Source: Arthonia radiata
Lineage: Eukaryota; Ascomycota; Arthoniomycetes; Arthoniales; Arthoniaceae
DNA length: 64,000 nucleotides
Reading direction: 5' to 3'
NCBI GenBank assembly: GCA_002989075.1
Contig: PSQN01000017.1
Coordinates: 3,293,453-3,357,452, forward strand
Each line of letters begins with the position of its first letter. Position 1 is the first letter of the stretch. The notes beneath the pieces were generated by a model. It made no database searches, was not told the DNA's origin, and was given only the letters and a program-made list of their open reading frames with translations. Positions 1-9,727 of this stretch are shown here, piece after piece. The translations under genes were made by a program, and so were the position numbers.

Positions 1-1255
1 GACCTGCATTCTCGGCATCGTAAGAAGCTCGTTCTCCCTTCAGAGTGGCTAGTCTAATGACTGCAAAGCTGGCAGGAATCGCATTCATAGTTGTTGGCCT
101 TTTGAGTACGCTGCTCATCTAGTTCCCTAGCTACTACTTCAAAGGTCGTGCGAATCAGATCCAAGGCATCCGAGGCGGCATCTATGGTAGACACAATTGG
201 GACGTTTCTCTTTCACAGCTTACGAAAAGAGTTTTATTGGTAAGTGGATGAATAGGAATCCGCTAAATTACTGCGAGTGTTCATCCTACGTAGATCTCAC
301 TTTTGGATACCGTCTTCTATCCCGCCTCCCTTTGGCTGATAAAGCTGTCAGTATTTGTATTGTATCTTGAGGTCTTCAGCATTTTAAGATGGATGCGCTG
401 GTGCGCTTGGGCTGGCATCATCGTTACAGCTATTTTTCACGGCGCTATGGTAGCCACCTTTGGTGCTTTGTGTTGGCCACGCTTCGGACAATCACAGGCA
501 TCCTATCTTGTAGGGTTGGCATCGGATGGATGTCGGCGTCGAGAGGAGGGAGCTATCATCGCTCAAGGAATTTTCAACGTGCTAAGTGACGTCTACTTAA
601 TCATCCTTCCAATGCCGGCGGTGTGGCGCTTGCAACTACCATTGCGCAAGAAGGTGGGCGTCACAGCCATATTTGCCACTGGATTCAGGTGAGACTTCTC
701 CGAGAGGAGGGTTCAGTTTATTGGTCCGCTCACGAGACGCAGTGCACTCATAGCGAGTATCCTGGGGCTTGTCTTTCGTGTCCAGACAGCCCCAGGTGCG
801 GACACAACCTGGCAGTACGTACCCAACAACATAACAGCGTAAGCACCTACCCATAAAGACGCCGGCACGATATGGTCTGACTGCAGAATAGTTTCGTTGA
901 AATGACAGCGGGCATTCTAGTCTCATGTATGCCGACTACTACGGCAGCCTTCAAGACCTTGCAACAGCCAGTCATGTCGGTGGTTAACTCTAGCCGTCGG
1001 CGACTGAAGCTTTCCTCGGCTTCTGGTGACTCCACGTACCAGCTTGAAGCTGTTGACAGCTATGCTCAATTGCACCAAACTCCACATCAGTCCCATTCGC
1101 ACGAATTGTCAACATCTGCAGGTCCGTATGGAGGCCATAGTGGCATTGCGCGCGGCACAGCTCAGAGAGCCAGAGACTCTGAGTCGACAGCGAACGGGTT
1201 GGACCACTCTACTATCGGCAAAAGGACAGAAGTGGAGGTCCTGCAGTCCGTCTGA
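1..1255 (+). CDS. Pth11-like / SAT4-type rhodopsin-domain membrane protein, 3' part
   Basis: Seven-helix plasma-membrane protein of the fungal rhodopsin-domain (SAT4/Pth11-like) family; some members act as putative G-protein-coupled receptors, others are uncharacterised. The readable exons are about 123-239, 294-688, 743-838 and 892-1255, joined through GT-AG introns of 53-54 nt with frame kept. Family landmarks appear in order: IYGRHNWDV, YPASLWLIKLSVFVLYL, the TM stretch IILPMPAVWRLQLPLRKK, then VEMTAGILVSCMPTT and a hydrophilic cytoplasmic tail. The first helices are not in this frame. The first bases can encode TCILGI, which resembles the end of an earlier helix just before a GTAAGA donor, so the 5' end lies outside the window. 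The frame looks intact. A second, complete member lies at 32779-34196. Family assignment is firm; ligand and signalling role are unknown. Confidence 0.85.
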
Positions 1256-1819
1256 AAGCTAAATCGTGTTGACGGCAGAGAGTCTTGCATCGGTCACACG
1301 AACATATGCGTGTTCACAGGAAAGCTTGCAGAAAAAGGTGAGGCCGCAGAGGCACCCGCTAGTAGCAATTCCAGCCTAGCGCCCTTTCTAGCGGACAATC
1401 TAGTGCAACTCTATGGATCCTCTGCCAATTTTGCTGAATCGACAAGGGAACATCGCTAAGGTCAACTTTTCTTGCTGATTCCAAATACGTAGGATGCAAC
1501 ATCGTGGTGTTGGTGTGGAGGGAATGGCAAGCGATATGTCGATTTGAGGCTCGTGCTACGCTAGTGATAGGAAAAGCCTAGCGTGGGTTAGTATGCAAGA
1601 CAGGAAGTCGGTGATATTCGGAAATAACGTTGCACGCTGCAGAGAGGCATAATCGTCAAGGCGGTGTCACGGAGGTCCTCACAGCTTGAATGACTCCTCG
1701 AGCATAAGATCGTGGCACCCTCCTATTCCCTTGCAATACCTCAGTGAACGCGCTGAGATCAAACAAACCTTGATTATTGAACACGTCTCCAGTCAGGAAA
1801 AAAGTCTTGAGATGTGTCG
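1256..1819. other. intergenic stretch, no gene seen
   Basis: About 560 bp between the receptor stop codon and the first candidate exon of the cardiolipin synthase gene. Only short open frames without family features occur. I see no repeat or RNA gene. Confidence 0.5.
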
Positions 1820-2162
1820 ATGGCGGGTCGAGTCTTCAATCCTTGGAGGCATGGGTCCTGCATACGCTTCCAGATAGCCAGATCCCTGGATAGGCAGCTC
1901 TTGCATCCAACACGCCCGTGGTAGGCACCTAAGCGTTCCTCAATTTGGTGCCAAGCGCTGATTGTGCAAGCGTATGGCGCTCGAGAGTTGCGTTGCAAGG
2001 CCGCATCCCTCACATAAGAAGCTTAAGGCTTGAAAATGAGGACAAACGGAGTTCTCCAGTAAAGGTTCGTGTGTCTTTCATTGCGGAAGAGAACATCTGA
2101 GTCTGTGACCGTCCGGAGACTTGAACTTTTCATTTAGTCTATTTTTGATGGACGAAATCTAG

Positions 2163-3062
2163 ACTGTGTGCTTCTCTAACATACCCGGCAAGCCCACCAC
2201 AGGCTCATCAAACAGCCCATCGAACGCACCCCCAAAACTCCGCGATGTAATCAAAGACCGTCTCACCCGCAACCCCGCAATCCACGAAAATATCTACACC
2301 CTTCCCAACGTTCTGACCTTCAGCCGCCTCCTCGCTACCCCAGCAATCTGCTACTTTGTCATCCACGGGCAGCACTACCCCGCCGTCGCCCTCTTCGCCT
2401 ACGCTGGGGTCACGGATCTCCTGGACGGCTGGATCGCTCGACGATGGAACCAGCAGAGCGTAGTCGGTAGCGTCGTTGACCCTATGGCTGACAAAGCGCT
2501 CATGGTGGGCCTGACGACGACGTTGGCTTATACTGGACAACTGCCGGTGTGGTTGGCGACGATCATATTGGGCAGGGACGTCTCGCTGGCTATCGCGGCT
2601 ATTTACTATCGCTACGCTTCGTTACCTCCGCCGAAGACGTTGGCGAGGTACTGGGACTTCTCCTTACCGAGCGCTGAGGTTCACCCGACGCAGGTCTCGA
2701 AGATCAATACGCTGTTGCAGCTTTTACTGATCGGCGCTACGACTGCGCTGCCGCTTGTTCCTACAGATCTCGTTGTTGAGCAATTGCCAAGCTCGATTCT
2801 GGATATGCTTGGTGATGGCGAGAGTGTTAGGATTCATGATCTCGTTGGCTGGTTCCAGTGGCTTGTCGCAGGCACTACGCTCTGGAGTGGTGCGAGCTAC
2901 ACGTGGACGAGAAGCGCTGTCAAGATCCTCAGGGAAGACATGGATGCGAAGAGCAAGCGCGCGATCCTGAGAAGAGGGAGACTGGTGATTGGGGTGTGCT
3001 TCGGTAGTGTGGTTGTTGGAGCGCTTGCCTATGATCGGCCCTGGGAAGATGACCCGCTTTGA
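2163..3062 (+). CDS. CRD1: CDP-alcohol phosphatidyltransferase, cardiolipin synthase type
   Basis: Likely mitochondrial inner-membrane enzyme that joins CDP-diacylglycerol to phosphatidylglycerol to form cardiolipin. The frame carries the complete CDP-alcohol phosphotransferase signature DxxDGxxARxxxxxxxxGxxxDxxxD, seen as DLLDGWIARRW followed by GSVVDPMADK. Several hydrophobic helices follow. The preceding YTLPNVLTFSRLLATP is typical of the eukaryotic Crd1/Pgs-like branch. The start is unresolved: an in-frame TAG at 2160-2162 ends in an AG acceptor and the first codons offer no ATG, so at least one upstream exon is needed. A candidate is 1820 to about 1920, an Arg-rich stretch starting MAGRVFNPWRHG that could be a mitochondrial presequence. 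Keeping frame would need an acceptor near 2215 and an intron of almost 300 nt, which is long here. Phosphatidylglycerophosphate synthase is a less likely alternative. Confidence 0.82.
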   Translation, partial: TVCFSNIPGKPTTGSSNSPSNAPPKLRDVIKDRLTRNPAIHENIYTLPNVLTFSRLLATPAICYFVIHGQHYPAVALFAYAGVTDLLDGWIARRWNQQSVVGSVVDPMADKALMVGLTTTLAYTGQLPVWLATIILGRDVSLAIAAIYYRYASLPPPKTLARYWDFSLPSAEVHPTQVSKINTLLQLLLIGATTALPLVPTDLVVEQLPSSILDMLGDGESVRIHDLVGWFQWLVAGTTLWSGASYTWTRSAVKILREDMDAKSKRAILRRGRLVIGVCFGSVVVGALAYDRPWEDDPL

Positions 3063-3305
3063 CATCCGTGGCTATGACCAGTCTGGTTGTGGTCTGGATT
3101 GCTGACTGTATTACTAGAGGTGGGGACTTGTACGAATACGGGAACATCAATTATTGAGCAAGTGAATGCTATTCAACGCCGCTATGTCGCTTGTGAGCAG
3201 CGTTTTCTAGCGAGATACCATCGATCACAGACCGTGTCCGACATACAATCGCTCGCCATGTGCCATACAGCCAATTTCAACATGCCGCCGAGTCGCTCAT
3301 TGCCG

Positions 3306-3698
3306 CTAACCCTCATCCAACATCTCCTCAAAGCTCCTCTTCCTGCCACGTGGCCCATCAACACCGTCCCGCTTTGAAGCTTGCAACTCTCTTGCACTGC
3401 AGCTTTCGATCAACGCCTTGATAGCCATGCGGTCGACCCACCAAATCAACTCAGGATATCTGGGCTTAGCAGCAGCAAAGAATCGCGCTTCAGCGTTGCG
3501 CCAGTCCCATCGGTCCAAAGTGACGTTTCCAGAGTTGAGCTCAGCCTGCCACACTCGACAGATGCGATCTCTGTACCGTACGAACTCATCGTCTCTCTGA
3601 AGCATTTGAGTGGTGAGGATCTCGTGGAGGGTGTGGAGGTATTGCTGGGCTTCTTCCAGTGGTGTCATGGCAGTTCCACTGTAGCTCCACGGGAGCAT
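3306..3698 (-). CDS. cluster-family small protein A (unknown function, short class)
   Basis: Predicted 130-aa soluble protein, the first of seven relatives between 3.3 and 13.1 kb. No known domain is recognised. Its N-terminal block MTPLEEAQQYLHTLHEIL matches the family pattern of (T/E)EAxxYLxxL at the start of an amphipathic helix. The Trp block follows (VWQAEL, DRWDWRNAE, ELIWWVDRMAIKALIE) and leads into the Met-containing second helix shared by the relatives. I chose the start at MLPWSYSG because the open frame further 5' is Tyr/Phe-rich and unlike relatives; starting there also gives the 130-134 aa length of members C and D. No signal peptide or membrane segment is visible. It is transcribed leftward with member B, away from the five plus-strand members. 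The family is inferred from shared sequence blocks; function unknown. Confidence 0.6.
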   Translation of the reverse strand: MLPWSYSGTAMTPLEEAQQYLHTLHEILTTQMLQRDDEFVRYRDRICRVWQAELNSGNVTLDRWDWRNAEARFFAAAKPRYPELIWWVDRMAIKALIESCSARELQASKRDGVDGPRGRKRSFEEMLDEG

Positions 3699-4204
3699 GC
3701 TGTCATATGAGGGTATTGCTGGCGCCCCGCTGTAATAATCATCTAGCTGTCTGACGGCATTACCCTTGAAGAAAAAATAGTAACAATATGTTGATACAAC
3801 AATGCAGTTCATGTGAAGTGCGCATGCGAATTGTTGATAGCAAGAATATACCTGTATTGGTAAGCACGACCGAGTATGTTTCTAAAGACAAGCTGAGGAA
3901 AGTGCGACCAATCCTAAATTTTCCAGATGTCTTTCGTTTGTGGATCGGTTCCAGAGAGCAGGTAGGCCACGTCGGCTCACATTGACAAATATGTCTGAGG
4001 ACTTCGCAGGATAGGCAAAGGGATTGAGAAAAAATAAGATGTTCTATACCTACTAACCATCGGGCAAAGTACTGCCAAATGCACGTGAGTATTGGCCTGG
4101 TATGCGGTCGCAACTGGTTTATCAGTGACTGTAACAATCGTCTTCATCTTCCTTCAGCCAGATTCGTTGAACACAAGGGTGCTACTGGCTCTTGCGCCCT
4201 TGAC
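3699..4204. other. intergenic stretch between family members A and B
   Basis: About 505 bp upstream of member A and downstream of member B. It presumably holds the promoter of A. I see no gene. Confidence 0.4.
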
Positions 4205-4771
4205 TTAGACCCTTGAAGCATCAACCCAAAAGTCCTCCCATTTTCCAGACTCTGTGAGGTAGATACCGTGTTTCTTCGGAGGCCGCGCAAGTTGGCCCGG
4301 CGGAGGGAATGCTCGTTCATCTCTTGCGAGTTGTTCTACCTCTCGTGCTCGTTCCACCAGCGCTTGCGTATCACAGTCACCCAGCCTTGCCGCCTCGTGC
4401 TCTTTGATCATTGTTAAGGCACACTCCAATACTATCTCTGCCAGTTCCTCTTTAGCGCCCTTGGAAACCTTCCTGAGACGTCGCTGCTCAGCATTGACCC
4501 ATTGACGACCCTGCTCGAAGATCCACCGGTGTGTCCTTGGACAGGCGTTTGGTAGGATGTTAAAGTCATTGGTCTGACGATAGAAAGACAGGTAGTACGT
4601 GTTGAAGGCTCGTTTTTCTTCCTCGTGAGGCGCTGGGGGCAGCTTCAGTAGAGTTTCGAAGTAGTCGAGCAGCTCAAACTGAGCATCAAGACGACCTGAA
4701 GGCATTGATGGGGTCCCTGTGACTGGTGTAGGCTGCGGCAGAGTTGACTCGGTCTGACTCTGTGCTGACAT
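4205..4771 (-). CDS. cluster-family protein B (unknown function, long class)
   Basis: Predicted 188-aa soluble protein. The start MSAQSQTEST follows a good context (GCGACCATGTC); the open frame extends further 5' only through a GTG codon. A Ser/Thr/Pro-rich leader of about 35 residues precedes the family helix (DAQFELLDYFETLLKL, equivalent to EAxxYLxxLL in relatives). The middle part has the Trp block (THRWIFEQGRQWVNAEQRRL) and a long charged helix containing ALTMIKEHEAARL, aligned with the Met helix of the others. The C-terminal part has a further Trp pair (GKWEDFWVD). It is the most diverged member, so membership is less certain than for C-G. No known domain, signal peptide or TM segment. 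Same orientation as A, separated by about 500 bp. Confidence 0.62.
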   Translation of the reverse strand: MSAQSQTESTLPQPTPVTGTPSMPSGRLDAQFELLDYFETLLKLPPAPHEEEKRAFNTYYLSFYRQTNDFNILPNACPRTHRWIFEQGRQWVNAEQRRLRKVSKGAKEELAEIVLECALTMIKEHEAARLGDCDTQALVERAREVEQLARDERAFPPPGQLARPPKKHGIYLTESGKWEDFWVDASRV

Positions 4772-5431
4772 GGTCGCTGAGCTCTTTTGGTGATCGAAAA
4801 GTGTGTTCACGAAGAATCGGGTGATGCGGAAACGGAAACGGAAAGAGAGTGTTAGTTAGCGGTCAAGGTGAAGGCATCGGGTGTGACTTCCGCTTTTCAC
4901 CACGCCTCCACTTCCGATGCGTCATGCATCACGTGCAGCCCACTCATCACTTCTGTTCGCTCTCTTCCTGTTAAGAAGAATTCGTCGACAAGCCTTCACG
5001 TCCGGTGTCCAGGGAAAGGGGTTTTGATATTACGCGTACGGACTGCGCGGCAATGTTATTCATGGAACTTGATATTTCATGGTTATCTCCGTGTTTGACA
5101 GCACTGGACTTCCAACGTATGGTTACTATTGCATTAGCCAGCGATCAAGTGTTGTACATGAGCTCCGTTCCCTGAGCCCGATTACAACACTGCCTCATGC
5201 TCCAGTCCTCGGTGCTTAGGACTGTTGTGACAGCGGCAGTGCCTTCTGCAGTGTCTAAATGCAGCTAAGAGCACACTAATCGCAAATCGCTTGTGCTTAT
5301 AACCTTACGAGTATAGGCCCGAGCTCGACAGGAAGGGCGCACTGTCCACTAACGATTGTTGGCCTGGTGGGACCACGACTGTCGCACGCTTGCAGGAGTA
5401 TTTACAAAATCCGAAGGGAGTATTGCTGCAG
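4772..5431. other. intergenic stretch, divergent promoters
   Basis: About 660 bp between leftward member B and a small rightward frame. A CACGTG hexamer occurs near 4930, but this hexamer is expected about 16 times by chance in 64 kb. Nothing else is supported. Confidence 0.4.
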
Positions 5432-5612
5432 AATGTTCAACCTAATTAAGTTGCTGAAGGCGCTGGCGAAACTTTTACGGGAAGCTGGGGAGCACGTCAA
5501 CGGCCAGTACGATGGTTCTACGAAAGAGCGCGAATACCAGGAGAGACTATGGGGACTTTCCGCAGCTCTGAAAGATGCGTGGAAGAGGGCGAAGGTTCAT
5601 GCCAGCGATTGA
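5432..5612 (+). CDS. possible 59-aa amphipathic small protein
   Basis: Short open frame from an ATG, encoding a Leu/Lys/Arg-rich peptide starting MFNLIKLLKALAKLLREAG, which would form an amphipathic helix. A second helical part follows (ERLWGLSAALKDAWKRAK). It lies inside the small-protein cluster. The LKALAKLL...WGLSAALKDAW pattern is loosely like the helix-Trp-helix plan of the relatives, but too short to call related. It could instead be an exon or a chance frame. No function proposed. Confidence 0.3.
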
Positions 5613-5921
5613 GACGAGCTGCGGGTGGGCTGTGGAGCCAACCGTCTGACAAAACCCCGGATTCGGCAATTGCATGCGCCATGGTGGTGAGAGCGACCAG
5701 AGAGTGGACATGTCCTGCTGCCTAGTGGCCAGATCGAACATCATCCCATATCTAGCTGACTTCTTCACCTAGCTTGCAAAGCGCCAGATTCGATATGTCA
5801 ATCCTCTCCATCAAGACTCCCGGCTTTGCATCTTGTTAGCGATGTCCTCCGCTTTACTGGCCAATGTCGATTTGATGTCCAACTAACTCAAGGCATCGGC
5901 GTCGAGATTGATACGCACTCG

Positions 5922-6665
5922 ATGGTTGAAGAGCTGTCATTGCTGGAAGAATACTTGTTCTCCAAGAAAAGCATGGAGGACGAGTTGGCGGGCTTCGGAG
6001 GCGAAGAAGCGTTTGACGATGATGTGGATGCTTCAGAAACGGGAACGCTCGACGACCAAGAGGCTTTGCAAGCTTCATCTTCCATTGACTTCACCAATCT
6101 CGAGCGTGACGCCAATGAAGCAGAGCGCAACACGACTCTCTCTTCCGCCAATGAAGTGGAGTCTCCTGAATATGAGACCTCTTCATGCCCGGAGCTTTAC
6201 CACGGTGATCGCGATGACGATATCAACTCAGAAGATAACACCATATTGGATGACAGTACCGACTGCAGCATCTGGTCACTCGACCTGCCAGACGATCATA
6301 TCGGAGATCGGGCAGAAGATACAGCCTCTTCAATTTCAAATGACGACTACAACATCAGCGTGAAGGCGTGTGATGAAGAATACGACGCTGTCATGCGCGA
6401 TGAACTCCTTCAGCAAGTAGTACAGATGATCGATACGGTCAAAGCGCAGTCTTTTGATGAGCAGCCAAAAGTGGTACACAATCTTGGCGATGCATATGAG
6501 AAAGACAAGCCTCTCAACTTACTGGCTGTCGACTTACCGGTGCGCTTCAACTGCCCTTGCGAGTACGATGTTGATATCCTTTGTGGCAAGGGCCGACTTG
6601 CCGACGAAGAATGGGCGTATATCAGTGACTGTGGCATTGAGAGAATGGTGAAGCTTTGGTGTTAA
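5922..6665 (+). CDS. acidic hypothetical protein
   Basis: Predicted 247-aa very acidic protein, starting at the first in-frame ATG (MVEELSLLEEYLFSKK). The frame is open for another 32 codons 5', but without an ATG. Asp/Glu-rich low-complexity sequence fills the middle (for example DDDVDASE, DRDDDINSEDN). The last 90 residues look folded (DELLQQVVQMIDTVKAQ, then FNCPCEYDVDILCGKG). The N-terminal EELSLLEEYL faintly recalls the EAxxYLxxL helix of the surrounding family, but the remainder does not align. No signal peptide, TM segment or known domain. Likely a real lineage-specific gene, given a frame of over 800 nt with biased composition. Confidence 0.55.
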   Translation: MVEELSLLEEYLFSKKSMEDELAGFGGEEAFDDDVDASETGTLDDQEALQASSSIDFTNLERDANEAERNTTLSSANEVESPEYETSSCPELYHGDRDDDINSEDNTILDDSTDCSIWSLDLPDDHIGDRAEDTASSISNDDYNISVKACDEEYDAVMRDELLQQVVQMIDTVKAQSFDEQPKVVHNLGDAYEKDKPLNLLAVDLPVRFNCPCEYDVDILCGKGRLADEEWAYISDCGIERMVKLWC

Positions 6666-7324
6666 TGGAGCCTGCTGAAATGGTTACCGACCATCCCTGA
6701 TGACTGTCGCTCTACGGTCTTGAGGCATGGTAGGCACAGACGGAAGGAAACAGTTCAACGCGCTGTGCATAGCTTGATGGAGCCGGTGTGCGGCGGTGAG
6801 GTTGCCGTGAAGGCAGGTCTTGCAATAGTATCTTGCCAGCGGAGATCGACTCAGCCCGATCTCCCGCACGCCCAATAGCTGAACAATATCTACTTCTGGC
6901 GATCAGTGTCTCGGGATTGCAAAGATCAAGTCCATAGAAAGCGGACTCTAGGGTTACCTAAACTTCGAGCGCAGCGTTCATTTGCACCAGCCAAAGATCT
7001 CCTCCTTTCAAAACGGATTGTGAGTCTGGACTGATCATGATCTTGACTCCAGACTCGTGTGCTTCCCGCTACGGGTTTGGCTTGACATTGCAATCGATCG
7101 CTTTGCTGAAGAAAGACGTAGAAGGACAGATACTTAGCAACAGAAGGGTACCGAGTAAGTCCCGATGTGTGCCTGATTACTAAGGCAAGAAGGACCTCGC
7201 CGCTTTTGCTTCTCCCTCATCACGCTCACGTACTTTGTCACCCCATTATGAAAGGAAATGTAACTTTTCCCTTCAGATGCCGCTTATATTACCCCACTAC
7301 GCGCACCACCGTTGCTGAAACAAG
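6666..7324. other. intergenic stretch, no gene seen
   Basis: About 660 bp between the acidic protein and the convergent Trp-rich frame. Only short unrelated frames are present. Confidence 0.45.
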
Positions 7325-7678
7325 CTAAAGATCCTTCTTAGGCCTGTAAGGACATTCTTCATGACCGTTATCCCAACATCTCTTCCACCCACACTGTTGC
7401 ATCTTCCACCACCATTTCCCATGCAACTTTGCACTCACCTCCACCGTCGCCGGCTTCTTCTTCTCCATAAACACAATTACCGCATATCTGTGCTCAACGC
7501 TGAACATATGCTCAATCAATCTGTACCCGGTGATCTCCTCCAAGCCGCTCAGCGCGATCGCCGCCTGTAGCTCTGGCTCCTGCGAGATCGCATGGTCGGA
7601 GCCCACCTGCGGGTTGTCGTATCCAGGCCTAGCTCTATTAGCTCGTGTGCTGTGGCGAATTTGAGAGGAGACGTACAT
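7325..7678 (-). CDS. hypothetical Trp/Cys-rich small protein
   Basis: Open frame ending in a striking C-terminus, KWWWKMQQCGWKRCWDNG, followed by HEECPYRPKKDL. Before it comes a compact segment (ELQAAIALSGLEEITGYRLIEH, then AVIVFMEKKKP). The first in-frame ATG overlaps a good intron-like segment at about 7629-7676 (GTACGT ... CTAG, 48 nt, a multiple of three with no stop), so it may be spliced or read through. With splicing the protein would begin MPGYDNPQV. Further 5' exons are possible but none could be fixed. No known domain. It is not a clear relative of the neighbouring family, despite the high Trp content. Confidence 0.42.
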   Translation of the reverse strand: MYVSSQIRHSTRANRARPGYDNPQVGSDHAISQEPELQAAIALSGLEEITGYRLIEHMFSVEHRYAVIVFMEKKKPATVEVSAKLHGKWWWKMQQCGWKRCWDNGHEECPYRPKKDL

Positions 7679-7929
7679 TGGGGGATGTGAAACGATGTCT
7701 CTGCGCAAGCGGCAGATGAATTAGAAGCAATATGCCTGGACGTTTGGTCTTGGTCTATCACGTGGAGGTTCAAGTCTGTCAAAGTGAACAAAACAATATG
7801 AATCAAACACCATCCAGGCGACCCACGGAACTGTCCTAGCGACGGCAGACGCGAGCTCCACGTGTCCCTTAAAGAAGACATGTCCGGATAGGTGTGATAT
7901 CTGCGACGCGACACGCTTCCCTCGCAAAT

Positions 7930-8190
7930 ATGACTGAGTACGCTGCGAAGCCCGCTTCACAATTTTGGAAGAAGATGTCGCTCGTAGGTAAGTACGTGGA
8001 ATACGGTCTCATCACATCAAGTCCAAGCACGCGCCAGCCATCACACCACGCAGAGCGAGCAAGCCAACAAACCAGCACAGCCATCACCACCCCTCCACTC
8101 CACCACCCCATTTTAAACCGACGCGCTCCATACACCCACCCCTACGATCCCAGCAGACACCTCTACATCCGCCCCCGCCACTTCTCGTAA
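7930..8190 (+). CDS. possible small protein, basic and Pro-rich C-terminus
   Basis: An 86-codon frame starts at an ATG (MTEYAAKPASQFWKKM) and ends in a Pro/His/Arg-rich tail (APYTHPYDPSRHLYIRPRHF). An in-frame GTAAGT donor near 7986 and an AG acceptor near 8050 would remove about 60 nt without changing frame, so a spliced version is also possible. I recognise no domain. The N-terminal part resembles small mitochondrial membrane-complex subunits only in composition, which is not enough for a call. Confidence 0.25.
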   Translation: MTEYAAKPASQFWKKMSLVGKYVEYGLITSSPSTRQPSHHAERASQQTSTAITTPPLHHPILNRRAPYTHPYDPSRHLYIRPRHFS

Positions 8191-8895
8191 ATCCCCTTGT
8201 CTACACTCACGCGCCTCACCTCCGCCTCACCTCCGCCTCTTTCTCCGCCATGACCCTAGATTTCGTCACGCACACTCCGCGACATTGATCGCAAACGTCC
8301 TTTACGCACGCGTACATATCTGTCAATACGCAGCGAAAAGGCACTCTCACTGTCAGGACGCCTGCCGGAGTTATCGCTCTCAAGCAATCCCTCGAGATCC
8401 GCCGGCGGAAGGACGCGAGCTGTACGATCACTCCCAATCCCGATCATTAGCTTTCCAAGCCTGCAACTTGGAACATTAGCTACCTCGCCTTGGCCTCTTC
8501 TAACGCAAGAATTCGTAAAGAAAAGCGTGAGAGCAACGTTGTGTAAACAACAGCTAACTTTAATGAGCAGCCGCCGCATCCAAAATACCCTCGGCTCTAT
8601 GCAGATCAAGTTTAAAGTCCGCTGCTCATGATACACGTACACTCTGCTGATCAAGGACGCGGATGAGGTGGAGAAGTTGAAGCAGATTTGGTTGAAGGGC
8701 TCCCCGGTGAAGGCGGGCAGGTGATGCGATGAAGGTGGAAGGTGAGAGGTCACGTGTTTCACCTCGCAATGCTTTACTTGCCGACTCTCTATGTTGCTTC
8801 GCTCAAACCTGAAAAAAAATTTCATCGTCAAGCTGTGGCATCGCAACGTCTTTCACCAACAACAGCAGCAGCATCATCAAGAACAGCAACCAGCC
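8191..8895. other. intergenic stretch upstream of family member C
   Basis: About 700 bp. The end (8860-8895) is a CAA/CAG/CAT-rich leader just before the ATG of member C. A CACGTG lies near 8753. The 196-codon reverse frame here has no protein-like features and is not reported as a gene. Confidence 0.45.
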
Positions 8896-9297
8896 ATGTC
8901 AACCCTAGCAGCCCCCACAGCGCCCACCGACACCAACATCGCAGCCCTGACTGAGGCCCGCGAATACCTTGAAACCCTCCTCGTCATCATCTCCTATGAC
9001 GACAGAAAAGGTTCCTACGACCTGAATCTGGACTTCGACCTTGTCGACAAGTACGATGACAAGTGCGATGATCTGCTCCGGCTTAACCAGATCCAACTGA
9101 ACCAGGCAGAAGCGACAAATGATGCAGTCCAAGTTGAGGCTCTGGGCAAGGAGCGAGCCTGGCTCCGGGTGGAGGCGGCGACAGACGACGACGATTGGTG
9201 GCGCGCGCGAGAGGAGTTGGATGTAGACGTGGAGATGATGATCAAAGAAGCTGACGAGGAGATTTTGGAGGCGCAGAAGACTGGTCTGAAAGGTTGA
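8896..9297 (+). CDS. cluster-family small protein C (unknown function, short class)
   Basis: Predicted 133-aa acidic soluble protein. The start MSTLAAPTAPTDTN was chosen because the sequence before it is CAA/CAG-rich leader and because the length then matches member D (134 aa). The shared blocks are TNIAALTEAREYLETLL, a middle segment (NQIQLNQAEATNDAVQVE), the Trp block (ERAWLRVEAATDDDDWWRA), and the Met helix ending EMMIKEADEEILEAQKTGLKG near the C-terminus. Member D ends the same way (KEIAEAQMGCLEG). C and D are therefore the closest pair and an obvious tandem duplication, 430 bp apart in the same orientation. No signal peptide, TM helix or known catalytic motif; function unknown. Confidence 0.75.
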   Translation: MSTLAAPTAPTDTNIAALTEAREYLETLLVIISYDDRKGSYDLNLDFDLVDKYDDKCDDLLRLNQIQLNQAEATNDAVQVEALGKERAWLRVEAATDDDDWWRAREELDVDVEMMIKEADEEILEAQKTGLKG

Positions 9298-9727
9298 TAA
9301 AACACCTCGAATTACACTGTTGCGCTCGTAGATGGAAGGAGCGCGAGTAATCCAGCTGTCACTGAGCCGTCGCGTCAGCAACATGAGTGCACTGCACTCA
9401 ACGCAGGAGTTGCCGAGCAGCAACCCATAGATTAATTGATTCTGTTCAGCTGGTGACAGATAGTCGAACAAGAGACTCACTGATTGTACCATCTTCACAT
9501 CAAAGTTGAGCTATATTGATATCGATACCTGTAATGGTCAGCTTGCACAAGTGATGCCCTTCCCTGAGACCAATGCATAAGAAGTGGAATAATTCGATTT
9601 TCACCTGCAAGCTTCGCTCCGCCTTGTTTGTCATGTCTACAACAAGATCTTCCTGTCAAGACCTCGAGCTTTTCACACGACCGATCTGCATGTCAAATTA
9701 AACATCACAGCATCAACAACCATCAGC
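9298..9727. other. spacer between family members C and D
   Basis: Holds the motif ATTAATTGATT at 9431-9441, preceded by a GC-rich GAG/GCAGCA stretch. Similar sequence recurs in the next two spacers (about 10345-10363 and 11257-11279). The last 100 bp before member D presumably form its leader. Confidence 0.45.

Noticed and set aside
8256-8846. 196-codon minus-strand frame upstream of family member C
   Set aside because: Protein is unlike any family and covers the likely promoter of C. No relation to the array blocks.
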